This document shows, one piece after another, positions 25,180-33,681 of a stretch of 64,000 bases of DNA. The notes under the pieces were generated by a model. The model had not been told where the DNA came from and did not search any database. It was given only the letters and a program-made list of their open reading frames with translations. This DNA comes from Actinokineospora auranticolor (GTDB lineage Bacteria; Actinomycetota; Actinomycetes; Mycobacteriales; Pseudonocardiaceae). The position numbers and the translations under genes were made by a program. The DNA is taken from the NCBI RefSeq assembly GCF_002934265.1, contig NZ_PTIX01000001.1, forward strand, positions 1 through 64,000, written 5' to 3'. The first letter of the stretch is position 1, and every line of letters starts with the position of its first letter.

Positions 25180-27636
25180 GTGAAGCGCACCAGCGGGTCC
25201 CCCGCGAAGTCGACGACGACGATCCGGTCCCGGCTCACCGGAGTGGTGGTCGTCCCCAGCGCGATCCTGCTGGTCATGTGGGCGGTGTTCTCCTCGTACA
25301 CCGTCTTCGACGGCATCTACCTCAAGGCCGTCACCAGCGGCGTCAAGGACGCCTCCATCCCCGCCGTGGACACCTTCGCCGCGCTCCAGCGCGAGCGGCA
25401 GCTCACCATGACCGCGCTCAGCGCCGTCAACCCCGACACCCTCGCGCTCAAGACGCAGCAGCAGACCACCGACAAGGCCGTGCAGGAGCTGCGCACCGCG
25501 CTCGACGCGCTCTCGGCCAACGCCCCCGCCGAGGTCAGCGCCCGCGTCCAGGCCCTCAACCAGGCCCTGGCCCCGCTGTCCCAGCACCGCGCCCAGGTCG
25601 AGGCCGGTCGGGCGAACAAGAACGAGGTCTACTCGTACTACAACAGCGTCCTCGACGCCGGGACCGCGCTGTTCGACACCCAGGCCCGCATCGTGCCCGA
25701 CCCGGTCGTCGTGCAGGCCGGTCTGACCGCCACCGACATCTTCCGCGCCGCCGACCGCATGTCGCGCGCGTCGTCGCTGGCCGCCGCCGCCATCGCCGCG
25801 GGCGCCTTCACCCCCGAGCAGCACGTCGAGTTCGCCGGGCTGGTCGGCTCCTACCGGTTCCTGCTGGCCACCGCGGCGGGCGCGGGCACCGACGTCACCA
25901 AGGCCCACTACCAGCGGCTCTCCACCGCCGAGTCCTGGCTGCGGCTGACCACCCAGGAGAACACCCTCATCGGCGCCGCGCCCCGCGCGCCGGAGAGCAC
26001 GCCCACCCCGCCCCGGCGCGGCAGCACCACCAACACCCCGGAGCCCGCCGCGCTGCCGGTGTCGGCCGCGGACTGGGAGGCGGTCAGCGGCGCGGCCTCC
26101 GAGGAGCTGATCAAGCTCGCCGTCGAGCAGGCCACCGGCGGCGTGGAACTGGGCCTGGACCGGGCCGACCAGAAGTTCTTCGAGGTCATCGTCGGCAGCC
26201 TGATCGCGCTGCTGGCCGTGGTCACCGGCATCGTGGTCGCGGTCCGCGTGTCCCGCCGACTGGTCAACAAGGCCCTGGTCACCCGGCTCGACCGGCTCAA
26301 GGCCGACTCGCTGAAGCTGGCCCACGAGAAGCTGCCCGGCATCGTCGAGCGGCTGCGCCAGGGCGACCGCGTGGACGTGGGCGCCGAGGTCCCACCGCTG
26401 GACTACGGCACCGACGAGATCGGCCAGGTGGCCGACGCGTTCAACGCCGCCCAGTACACCGCCATCGCCGCCGCGGTGAAGGAGAGCCAGGCCCGCGAGG
26501 GCGTCAACCGGGTCTTCCTCGGCATCGCGCACCGGCACCAGGGCCTGGTGCACCGCCAGCTCAAGATCCTCGACCGGATGGAGCGGGAGGAGGAGAACCC
26601 CGAGCACCTCGACGCCCTGTTCCAGCTCGACCACCTGGCCACCCGCGCCCGCCGCAACGCCGAGAACCTGATCATCCTGGCGGGCGAGCAGCCCGGGCGG
26701 CAGTGGCGCAAACCGGTGCGGCTGCTCGACATCCTGCGCGCCGCGGTCGCCGAGACCGAGCAGTACGTGCGGGTGCGCGTCCAGCAGGTGCCGGACGTGG
26801 CGCTGACCGGCGTCGCGGTCGCCGACACCATCCACCTGGTCGCCGAGCTGGTCGACAACGCCGCCTCGTTCTCCCCGCCGCGCTCCCAGGTCGAGGTCTA
26901 CACCAGCCTGGTCTCCGGCGGCGTGGCCGTGGAGATCGAGGACCACGGCCTCGGCATGACCACCGAGGACCGCGAGCAGGCCAACCGGATGCTCGCGCAC
27001 CCGCCGGAGTTCGACGCCATGGCGCTGCGCGGCGAGTCGCGGCTGGGCCTGTTCGTGGTGGCCCGGCTCGCCGTCCGCCGCTCGATCCGGGTGGAGCTGC
27101 GCGAGTCGCCCTACGGCGGCACGGTCGCGCTGGTGTTCATCCCTTCGGACATCGTGGCCGAGACCGTCGAGTACGTGCCCGACGCCGACGCGCCCAGCCC
27201 GCGCCCGCGCCGCGCCATCGAGCGCGGCCAGACGACCGTGGTCGACGGGCCGCCCACCGGCCCGCCGCGCCGGGGCATCGACAAGATCTGGTCCGACGCG
27301 GACCGCGACGCCGAGCAGGCGGCGTGGCCCGCGACCGACGACGAGGCGCCGGAGCCGTTACCCGGCCCGCGGGTGCCCGAGGCGGCGCCCGCCGACGAAG
27401 TGGGGGAGTCCCTGGGGGACGCGCAGAACGGGCAGGCCGGGACGCGTCCCGTGCTGCCGCGCCGCAAGCGCCAGCAGAACCTCGCACCGCAGCTGCGCGA
27501 GGAGCCGAGGCTCGTCGAGTGGGCGGACTCGGAACCGGACGCGGAGCAGACCGCGGAGCGGGTCCGCGACACGATGTCCGCGTTCCAGCGGGGGACCCGG
27601 GAAGCGCGGCGCAGCGAGGACACCGGTGAGTGGTGA
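25180..27636 (+). CDS. cvnA: nitrate-sensor-type histidine kinase, conservon protein CvnA
   Basis: An 818-aa membrane kinase-like protein. TM1 ~21-42 (GVVVVPSAILLVMWAVFSS), extracellular nitrate/nitrite-sensing (NIT) type helical domain ~50-330, TM2 ~337-360, HAMP-like segment, then a histidine region near His451/His453 (GIAHRHQGLVHRQLKILDRM) and a HATPase domain with ELVDNAASFSPP. A long Pro/acidic disordered tail starts ~660. Conservon CvnA proteins anchor a G-protein-like complex at the membrane. The GTG has GGAG upstream. Codon 727 (27358-27360) is TTA, the rare leucine codon. Start of a four-gene operon. Confidence 0.92.
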   Translation: MKRTSGSPAKSTTTIRSRLTGVVVVPSAILLVMWAVFSSYTVFDGIYLKAVTSGVKDASIPAVDTFAALQRERQLTMTALSAVNPDTLALKTQQQTTDKAVQELRTALDALSANAPAEVSARVQALNQALAPLSQHRAQVEAGRANKNEVYSYYNSVLDAGTALFDTQARIVPDPVVVQAGLTATDIFRAADRMSRASSLAAAAIAAGAFTPEQHVEFAGLVGSYRFLLATAAGAGTDVTKAHYQRLSTAESWLRLTTQENTLIGAAPRAPESTPTPPRRGSTTNTPEPAALPVSAADWEAVSGAASEELIKLAVEQATGGVELGLDRADQKFFEVIVGSLIALLAVVTGIVVAVRVSRRLVNKALVTRLDRLKADSLKLAHEKLPGIVERLRQGDRVDVGAEVPPLDYGTDEIGQVADAFNAAQYTAIAAAVKESQAREGVNRVFLGIAHRHQGLVHRQLKILDRMEREEENPEHLDALFQLDHLATRARRNAENLIILAGEQPGRQWRKPVRLLDILRAAVAETEQYVRVRVQQVPDVALTGVAVADTIHLVAELVDNAASFSPPRSQVEVYTSLVSGGVAVEIEDHGLGMTTEDREQANRMLAHPPEFDAMALRGESRLGLFVVARLAVRRSIRVELRESPYGGTVALVFIPSDIVAETVEYVPDADAPSPRPRRAIERGQTTVVDGPPTGPPRRGIDKIWSDADRDAEQAAWPATDDEAPEPLPGPRVPEAAPADEVGESLGDAQNGQAGTRPVLPRRKRQQNLAPQLREEPRLVEWADSEPDAEQTAERVRDTMSAFQRGTREARRSEDTGEW

Positions 27637-27637
27637 C

Positions 27638-28207
27638 ATGACGGCGACTCCGATCCCGACCGCGCGGGCGGAGCGGGCGAGTAGCGGGGCCTGGGACATC
27701 AACGGGGAAGGACAGCCCAAGGTGAACGACAAGATCGGTCAGGACCACCAGCTCAACTGGCTTCTGGACGACCTGGTCCGCCGGGTGGTGGGCATCCGCC
27801 ACTCGGTCGTGCTCTCCGCGGACGGGCTGCTGCTCGGGCGCTCCGCCGAGCTGTCCAAGGACGACTCCGAGCACCTGTCGGCGATGGCGTCGGCGTTCCA
27901 GAGCCTGGCCCGCGGCACCGGCCGCCAGTTCGGCGGCGGGCAGGTCCGGCAGACGATCGTCGAGATGGACCACGCGTTCCTGTTCGTCACGGCCGCGGGT
28001 CGCGGCGCCTGCCTGGCCGTGCTCGGCGAGGAGGACGCGGACGTGGGCATGATCGCCTACGAGATGAACATGCTGGTCAAGCGGGTCGGCGCGCACCTGG
28101 CGTCGGCGCCGCGCGCGGGCGCCCCGGTGCTCTCCGGTGGCCCCGGCGGGCCCGGTGGTCCGGCAGGCCACGGCGGCCCCGGGTTGCCGGGCCGCCTGCC
28201 GTCGTGA
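27638..28207 (+). CDS. cvnB: roadblock/LC7 protein, conservon protein CvnB
   Basis: A 189-aa protein. The roadblock/LC7 domain covers ~35-150 (LNWLLDDLVRRVVGIRHSVVLSADGLLLGRS, AGRGACLAVL, MIAYEMNMLVKRVG), followed by a Gly/Pro-rich tail. In conservons it is thought to act with CvnD as a GTPase-regulating partner. Start choice is open: ATG 27638 follows the cvnA stop at once, while GTG 27722 has a better GGAAGGA site 9 bases upstream and would give the usual family length. Confidence 0.9.
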   Translation: MTATPIPTARAERASSGAWDINGEGQPKVNDKIGQDHQLNWLLDDLVRRVVGIRHSVVLSADGLLLGRSAELSKDDSEHLSAMASAFQSLARGTGRQFGGGQVRQTIVEMDHAFLFVTAAGRGACLAVLGEEDADVGMIAYEMNMLVKRVGAHLASAPRAGAPVLSGGPGGPGGPAGHGGPGLPGRLPS

Positions 28208-28578
28208 TGCCCGGCGACGGCGACCTGTGGGTCGACGAGGCCGCCGGACCGCTCGTGCGCCCGTACGCGATGACCAGCGGGCGCACCCGGTCGACCACGC
28301 CGAACCTCAACCTGGTCACCCAGGTCCGGTGCTCCGGGGCGGCCTCGGACACCTCCGGGTTGAGCCCGGAGCACCTGCAGATCCTGCAGCTGTGCCGGGT
28401 CCCGCTGTCGGTCGCCGAGGTGGCGGCCTACCTCAACGTCCCGCTGGTGGTGGTGAAGGTCCTCATCGGGGACCTGGTCGAGCGCGGCGACCTGGTGGCG
28501 GGCGCCCCGTTCCAGACCACGGAGATCCACGACCCCCAGTTCCTACAGGCGGTACTCGATGGCATTCGGAGGATCTGA
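28204..28578 (+). CDS. cvnC: DUF742 winged-helix-like protein, conservon protein CvnC
   Basis: A 124-aa DUF742 protein (LVRPYAMTSGRTR, then LQILQLCRVPLSVAEVAAYLNVPLVVVKVLIGDLVERGDL), a small winged-helix-like fold found only in conservons. The start overlaps the cvnB stop (GTGATG at 28204-28209; GTG or the next ATG both possible), so translation is coupled. It sits between CvnB and CvnD, the fixed conservon order. Confidence 0.9.
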   Translation: MMPGDGDLWVDEAAGPLVRPYAMTSGRTRSTTPNLNLVTQVRCSGAASDTSGLSPEHLQILQLCRVPLSVAEVAAYLNVPLVVVKVLIGDLVERGDLVAGAPFQTTEIHDPQFLQAVLDGIRRI

Positions 28579-29158
28579 TCAGGTGAGCGACACCCCGGTG
28601 GTCCCCACCTCGCTGAAGATCGTGGTCGCCGGTGGCTTCGGCGTCGGCAAGACCACCCTGGTCAACTCGGTGAGCGAGATCCCGCCGCTGCGCACCGAGG
28701 AGGTGCTGACCGAGGCCAGCGTCGGCGTCGACGACATGGCGGGGATCGAGAGCAAGGAAACCACGACGGTAGCCCTGGACTTCGGCCGGATCACGATCAA
28801 CCCGCAGGTGGTGCTGTACCTGTTCGGCACCCCGGGCCAGAACCGCTTCTGGTTCATGTGGGACGAACTGGCGTCCGGCGCCCTCGGCGCGATCGTCCTG
28901 GTCGACACCCGCAGGCTGGATTCGAGCTTCCCCTCCATCGACTTCTTCGAGCGCAGGGACATCCCCTTCGTCATAGCCGTCAACGGCTTCGACGGCTCGT
29001 TCGACCACACGATCGACGAGGTCCGCCAGGCCCTCGACGTGGACACCGGCGTCCCCATCATCACCTGCGACGCCCGGCGGCGTGAGTCGAGCAAGGAGGT
29101 GCTGGTCGAACTCGTCCAGTACACGATGACCAAGCTCCGCGAGCGCACCCCGGCCTGA
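28559..29158 (+). CDS. cvnD: small Ras-like GTPase, conservon protein CvnD
   Basis: A 199-aa P-loop GTPase: Walker A GGFGVGKTT near residue 25, switch II region FGTPGQNRFWFMW, and a specificity region AVNGFDG rather than canonical NKxD, typical of CvnD. Its start overlaps cvnC by 20 bases, as in other conservons. The four proteins form a membrane-associated complex likened to eukaryotic G-protein receptor systems. In Streptomyces conservons affect development and antibiotic production; the signal here is unknown. A terminator follows at 29262. Confidence 0.92.
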   Translation: MAFGGSDQVSDTPVVPTSLKIVVAGGFGVGKTTLVNSVSEIPPLRTEEVLTEASVGVDDMAGIESKETTTVALDFGRITINPQVVLYLFGTPGQNRFWFMWDELASGALGAIVLVDTRRLDSSFPSIDFFERRDIPFVIAVNGFDGSFDHTIDEVRQALDVDTGVPIITCDARRRESSKEVLVELVQYTMTKLRERTPA

Positions 29159-29261
29159 GCCCGGGGTGCCCTTGGGCCCGGAAGTCCCTGTGCCGGTTGG
29201 CATCGGTTGATCATCTTGCGGTCCCGCGCGGCGATCGGCCGGCCACCGGGTTGGTCATCTT

Positions 29262-29286
29262 CGGCCGGGACCGTCGGTCCCGGCCG
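29262..29286. terminator. bidirectional terminator between conservon and tryptophanase genes
   Basis: Perfect 11-bp stem CGGCCGGGACC (29262-29272) with GGTCCCGGCCG (29276-29286) and a 3-base loop GTC. It lies between the convergent cvnD and tryptophanase genes, 30 bases from the tryptophanase stop. Confidence 0.8.
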
Positions 29287-29316
29287 GTGGAATGGTTGCC
29301 GGGGGCGTGCGCTCGC

Positions 29317-30690
29317 TCAGCGCACCGGCTCGACGCGGCAGTTGAAGTGGCGTAGCAGCGGTGGTGCCTCGACGACGCGGTAGCCCGGGACGCGTTCCGG
29401 GTGTTGGGCGATTTCGGCGACCACCTCCGCCACGTACTCCAGGTGGCTCTGCGTGTAGACGCGGCGGGGGATGGCCAGGCGGACGAGTTCGTGCGGGGCC
29501 GCCTTGACGAGGTTGCCGTGCTCGTCCTCCTGACCCAGGTACAGCGAGCCCAGTTCCGCGCACCGGACGCCGCCCGCCAGGTACAGCTCCGTCGCCAGGG
29601 CGTGCCCCGGGAACCGGGACGGGGGCAGGTGGGTCAGCAGCCTGCCCGCGTTCAGGTACAGGGCGTGGATGCCCGCCGGCCGCACGATCGACACGCCCGC
29701 CGCGGTGATCAGGTTGCCCAGGTGCTCCGTCGCCGCCGCGCGGGCGCGCAGGTAGTCGGGTTGGACGACCTCCGTCAGGCCCTGGGCCAGCATCTCCAGG
29801 TCCCGGCCGGACAGGCCGCCGTAGGTGCGGAAGCCCTCGGTGGCGATCAGGGTCAGTTCGCACCGCTGGGCCAGCGCGTCGTCGCGGAGGGCGAGGAAGC
29901 CGCCCATGTGGGCGATGGCGTCCTTCTTCAGGCTCGCCACGGCACCGTCGGCCAGGTCGAACGCCAGCCGCGCGACCTGTTCCGGGGTGTGGTGGGCGTA
30001 GCCGTCCTCGCGCTGGATGACGAGCCACGCGTTCTCGGCGAAGCGGGCCGCGTCGAGGAAGAACGGGACGCCGTGCGCGCGGCACAGGTCCGACACGGCG
30101 CGCAGGTTCGCCATCGAGACGGGCTGGCCGCCGCCGCCGTTGTTGGTGATGGTCATGAGCACGACGCCGACGCGCTCGCGGTCCGGGCCGGTGAGGGCGG
30201 CGGTCAGCCGGTCGAGGTCGATGTCGCCCTTGAACGGCGCCGGGCTGTCCAGGTCGGCGGCCTCCGGGCACGGCAGGTCGACGGGCACGCCGCCCGCCAG
30301 CACCACGTTCGCCCGCGTGGTGTCGAAATGCGTGTTGCTCAGGCACAGCTGCCCCGGCGTCAACAGCGCGTTGAACAGGATCCGCTCCGCCGCGCGGCCC
30401 TGGTGCACCGGCAGGATGTGCGGGTACCCGGCGAGCTTCTCCACCGTCTCGCGGAACCGGTAGAACGACCGCGCGCCCGCGTACGTCTCGTCGCCGAGCG
30501 CGCCCGCCGCCTGTTGCGCGGCCGATAGCGCGCCGGTGCCGGAATCGCTGAGCAGGTCGATGGTGATCTCGTCGGCGCGCAGGTTGAACGGGTTGTAGCC
30601 GGCGCGGACCATCGCGACCTCGCGTTCGGCCCTGGTCAGAATCGGAATGGGTTCGACGACCTTGATCCGGTACGGCTCCATCAGCGGCAT
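29317..30690 (-). CDS. tryptophanase-family beta-eliminating lyase
   Basis: A 457-aa PLP enzyme that cleaves L-tryptophan to indole, pyruvate and ammonia. PLP lysine is Lys256 in SLKKDAIAHMGG; the region THFDTTRANV has Asp at the position of E. coli TnaA Asp137, where tyrosine phenol-lyase has Thr, so tryptophanase fits better. EGFRTYGGLSGRDLEMLA and LAIPRRVYTQSHLEYV are family blocks. ATG 30690 is preferred over ATG 30696 because AGGA is 6 bases upstream. It lies 19 bases behind a DMATS prenyltransferase gene, the same pairing as in Streptomyces prenylindole clusters, so its substrate may be prenylated tryptophan rather than tryptophan. Confidence 0.9.
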   Translation of the reverse strand: MPLMEPYRIKVVEPIPILTRAEREVAMVRAGYNPFNLRADEITIDLLSDSGTGALSAAQQAAGALGDETYAGARSFYRFRETVEKLAGYPHILPVHQGRAAERILFNALLTPGQLCLSNTHFDTTRANVVLAGGVPVDLPCPEAADLDSPAPFKGDIDLDRLTAALTGPDRERVGVVLMTITNNGGGGQPVSMANLRAVSDLCRAHGVPFFLDAARFAENAWLVIQREDGYAHHTPEQVARLAFDLADGAVASLKKDAIAHMGGFLALRDDALAQRCELTLIATEGFRTYGGLSGRDLEMLAQGLTEVVQPDYLRARAAATEHLGNLITAAGVSIVRPAGIHALYLNAGRLLTHLPPSRFPGHALATELYLAGGVRCAELGSLYLGQEDEHGNLVKAAPHELVRLAIPRRVYTQSHLEYVAEVVAEIAQHPERVPGYRVVEAPPLLRHFNCRVEPVR

Positions 30691-30709
30691 GGGCATTCCT
30701 CGGCGATTC

Positions 30710-31792
30710 TCACGCGGCGCTCGCGCGGGGCGCGGTCACCCCGTGCGCCTCGGCGGACAGGTACACGGTGACACCGGAGCGGGGGCGGCCCAGGCGCAGC
30801 GACACGTGCGCGACCAACCCGGTGCCGGACCCGAGTGGACGGTCGGTGACGGCGCGCACGGCCGCGCGCAGCAGGTCGGTGTCGTGCCCGTGCTTGTCCA
30901 GCACGCACGCGGTCCGCTCCAGCGCCGCGGCGTCGTCGGGCACGTAGTCCCGGATCGGGACGTAGAGGGAGAATCCGTCCGGCCGCGCCTGGCTGCCGGA
31001 CAGGAACGTCGTGCTCGACACCAGCGGACGGCCCCGGAAGGTCTCGACCTCGCCGAGGATCGCGGCGAACTCGACGACCTCGACCGGGTCCGCGTCCGGG
31101 AAGGCGGACGCGAGTCGGCGGACCTCGGCCAACCCGGCGTGCCGGTGCGTCTGGTACACCTTCACCCGCGAGCGCGGGGTGTCGTCGAGGTCGAGCGCGA
31201 AGAACGAGTAAGTGTCCAAACAGGACTCTTGGCGCGCGGCGTGCGCGCGCAGGTGCGCGTAGGCGCCGGTGAAACCCAGCCGGTCGAGCCCGGCGCGGAC
31301 CAGGCCGGACGCGACGGCCCGACCGGACACCTCGGGGTTGAGGTACACCTTGACCCGCACCGCCGCCGCGGTCACCACGACGGAGAACCACAGCGAGAAC
31401 GCGCCCACCGGGGCCGCGGGCAGGAACAGGTCGCGGACCGCGTCGAACCGGTCCAGGGAGAGCGGGTAGCGCCGCGCCAGGCGTTCCAGGGAACGCAATC
31501 CGGCGTTCATGTTGGCCCGCGGCCCCGGTCGCCGCGCGGTGCTCTCCACCAGCAGCCGCAGCGTCGTCGAACCGTCCTCTTCGAACGCCAGCGAGTACTC
31601 GACGGGACAGTGGTCATCGGCCACATCGGACCGCCACGCGGGTGGTCGGTCGATTCCCCGTTGCCCGGCCGGGCCCAGCAGGTCGGCCAGCAGCTCGACG
31701 ACCTCGTCGGCGCGCTCGGTCAGGCCCGCCGCCGCGCAGAGCCGCCGAACCTGCGCGCCGGTGTGGTCGTTCACGGAGATCGCGCGCTTCAA
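30710..31792 (-). CDS. DMATS-type aromatic prenyltransferase (tryptophan dimethylallyltransferase)
   Basis: A 360-aa ABBA-fold prenyltransferase. Features of bacterial indole prenyltransferases are visible: CPVEYSLAFE near the N-terminus, RVKVYLNPEVSG, RVKVYQTHRHAG and FSLYVPIRDYVPDD, the repeated K-x-Y motifs that clamp the diphosphate. It transfers a dimethylallyl group to the indole ring of tryptophan without the magnesium DDxxD motif of other prenyltransferases. The ring position cannot be told from sequence. The start is a TTG at 31792. It is the first gene of a two-gene operon with the tryptophanase. Confidence 0.9.
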   Translation of the reverse strand: MKRAISVNDHTGAQVRRLCAAAGLTERADEVVELLADLLGPAGQRGIDRPPAWRSDVADDHCPVEYSLAFEEDGSTTLRLLVESTARRPGPRANMNAGLRSLERLARRYPLSLDRFDAVRDLFLPAAPVGAFSLWFSVVVTAAAVRVKVYLNPEVSGRAVASGLVRAGLDRLGFTGAYAHLRAHAARQESCLDTYSFFALDLDDTPRSRVKVYQTHRHAGLAEVRRLASAFPDADPVEVVEFAAILGEVETFRGRPLVSSTTFLSGSQARPDGFSLYVPIRDYVPDDAAALERTACVLDKHGHDTDLLRAAVRAVTDRPLGSGTGLVAHVSLRLGRPRSGVTVYLSAEAHGVTAPRASAA

Positions 31793-32245
31793 CGCAGCAC
31801 ACCTTCACTCGTCGGCGTAGATCGTCACCGGGCAACGTAGGGGGTGATCTCCTGCCGGGACTACCGCCAAGTTGGTGATCGCTTCCCTGTGGTTCTTACC
31901 GAGCGTAAATGGGATCGGGGCTTTGTCGAAGCGTTGATTGGGTCACGCTTGTCCGTCTGACCAGGGCGATTCGCTCACTGAGCGTGCAATTGCGACGTGG
32001 TTCGCGGTGTGCGGTGCGGAAAGCTTTTGTTTATGTCGTACGCTGTCCAGGTGGGCTGATCAGTGGTTATTTGTAGGCCACCGAGATTTCCAGTCTACAG
32101 TGGACGTAGCCACGGTTGGTAGCGGTCCGGGCGCGCGACGCGACGGGGATCACGCCCCGGCGCTGGGCCGAACGGGTCGCGGTCCCACCGGTCGGGAGTC
32201 CTTCGTGGAAGGTGACTCACCCCCGACCGTGTTAGCGTGGGGAAC
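31793..32245. promoter_or_regulatory. intergenic region upstream of the prenyltransferase and CNNM genes
   Basis: About 450 bases between divergent operons, clearly lower in GC around 31870-32100. It contains the inverted repeat AAGCGT (31929-31934) and ACGCTT (31945-31950) with a 10-base spacer. A plausible promoter near the right end has GGTGAC (about 32209) and TAGCGT (32233-32238). An open frame at 31938-32249 has no ribosome-binding site and no family pattern, so I do not call it. Confidence 0.45.
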
Positions 32246-32344
32246 ATGAACGCCCCGGAAGGTGATAGTCCCGGGCCGGGTGACGCCCGGCGCCAGCGAC
32301 ACCGCACCCCGCTGCCCGTGAACCGACCGGAGCGCCGGTGCTGA
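32246..32344 (+). CDS. possible 32-aa leader peptide coupled to the CNNM gene
   Basis: An ATG at 32246 lies 8 bases after TAGCGT, a likely -10 box, so the message could be almost leaderless. The 32-codon frame (MNAPEGDSPGPGDARRQ..., ending ERRC) stops at TGA 32342-32344, which overlaps the GTG start of the next gene by 7 bases. That arrangement would couple translation of the membrane protein to the leader. No homologue is recognised and the composition is simple, so this is tentative. Confidence 0.35.
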   Translation: MNAPEGDSPGPGDARRQRHRTPLPVNRPERRC

Positions 32345-33681
32345 TCCTGATCGGACTGCTCTCCGTACTGCTCCTCACCGCCGCGACGGGCTACTTCGTC
32401 GCCCAGGAGTTCGCCTACGTCGCCGTCGACCGCAACCGGCTGCGCCAGCTCGCCGACGAGGGCGACCCGGCCGCCGAACGCGCCTACCGCGTCACGCAAC
32501 GCCTGTCGTTCATGCTCTCCGGCGCCCAGTTCGGCATCACCGTCACCGCGCTGCTGGTCGGCTACGTGTCCGAGCCGTACCTCGGCGGCGGCATCGCCGA
32601 GCTGCTCGGCCTCGCGGGTGCGTCCGGCGCGGTCACCACGGCGCTGTCGGTGGTCCTCGCGCTGGTGATCTCGACCGTCGTGCAGATGGTCTTCGGCGAA
32701 CTCGCGCCCAAGAACCTCGCCATCGCCAAGGCCGAGGCCGTCGCCCGCGCGCTGAGCCGCTCGACCCTGGTCTACCTCGCCGTGGCCGGACCGCTGATCA
32801 AGCTGTTCGACACCGTCTCGACCCGGCTGCTGCGCGCCGTCGGCATCGAGCCGATCGAGGAGCTGCCCCAGGGCGCCACCGCCGAGGACCTGCGCGGCAT
32901 CATCGGCGAGTCCCGCGAGGTCGGCAGCCTCGACGCGGGCACCTCGCGGCTGCTCGAGGGCGGCCTCGACTTCCGCACGCTCACCGCGGGCCAGGTCATG
33001 ACCCCGCGCGTGGACGTGCACGTGGTGCGCGCGGGCGACCCGGTGACGCGGGTGGTGGAGCTGCTGGACACGGGCCGCTCCCGGTTCCCGGTCGTCGGCG
33101 CGGACATCGACGACGTGGTCGGCGTGATCGGCATCGCCGAGGTGCTGACCGTGCCGCCCGCCGAGCGCGGCACCACCGAGGCCCGCGCGGTCGCCACGGC
33201 CCCGCTGTTCCTCCCGGAGAGCCTGCCGCTGCCGGAGGTCCTGGAGCGGCTGCGCGCCGAGCACCGCCAACTGGCCTGCGTGGTCGACGAGTTCGGCGGC
33301 TTCGCCGGGGTGGTGTCGTTCGAGGACGTCGCCGAGGAGGTCGTCGGCGAGATCCTCGACGAGGACGACCACATGGAGATCGGCGCCGTCTCCCACCCCG
33401 ACGGCTCCTGGTCGGTCCCCGCCCGCTGGCGGGTCGACGAGGTCGCCGAGGTCACCGGCATCGAACTCCCGGGTGACGCGGGCTACGACACCCTCAGCGG
33501 CCTGGTCATGCAGCACCTGGGCAGGGTCCCGCGCCCGGGCGACAAGGTGGAGGTCACCGCCGCCTTGGCGGACGCCGACCTGGACGACGCGCCCCAGACC
33601 GCGGTGGTCTCGGTCACCGAAGTCCACCGCCGCGTCCCGCACACGGTCCTGGTCAGCCTCCGCCCCGAGGTGAACGCGTGA
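32338..33681 (+). CDS. CNNM/CorC-family membrane protein with CBS pair and HlyC-CorC domain
   Basis: A 447-aa integral membrane protein. CNNM transmembrane domain (DUF21) ~1-190 with about four helices, a CBS pair ~210-330 (VMTPRVDVHVV, then RFPVVGADIDDVVGVIGI), and a C-terminal HlyC/CorC domain ~345-430 (DEVAEVTGIELP, DTLSGLVMQHLGRVPRPGD). Family members are linked to magnesium or cobalt efflux; the old name haemolysin is misleading. The GTG at 32338 has GGAG upstream. A related shorter protein follows at 34046, so the two probably act as a pair. Confidence 0.9.
   Translation: MLILIGLLSVLLLTAATGYFVAQEFAYVAVDRNRLRQLADEGDPAAERAYRVTQRLSFMLSGAQFGITVTALLVGYVSEPYLGGGIAELLGLAGASGAVTTALSVVLALVISTVVQMVFGELAPKNLAIAKAEAVARALSRSTLVYLAVAGPLIKLFDTVSTRLLRAVGIEPIEELPQGATAEDLRGIIGESREVGSLDAGTSRLLEGGLDFRTLTAGQVMTPRVDVHVVRAGDPVTRVVELLDTGRSRFPVVGADIDDVVGVIGIAEVLTVPPAERGTTEARAVATAPLFLPESLPLPEVLERLRAEHRQLACVVDEFGGFAGVVSFEDVAEEVVGEILDEDDHMEIGAVSHPDGSWSVPARWRVDEVAEVTGIELPGDAGYDTLSGLVMQHLGRVPRPGDKVEVTAALADADLDDAPQTAVVSVTEVHRRVPHTVLVSLRPEVNA

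Noticed and set aside
25024-27000. Long antisense open frame (658 codons) opposite cvnA
   Set aside because: Composition-driven shadow: the product is Gly/Arg/Leu low-complexity, there is no start signal, and the sense strand has a full conservon gene.
29317-30690. Assignment as tyrosine phenol-lyase
   Set aside because: Asp in HFDTTR at the TnaA Asp137 position, and the neighbour is a tryptophan prenyltransferase; tyrosine phenol-lyase has Thr there.
31938-32249. 103-codon frame upstream of the CNNM gene
   Set aside because: No ribosome-binding site, weak third-position bias, no family; lies in the promoter-like low-GC region.
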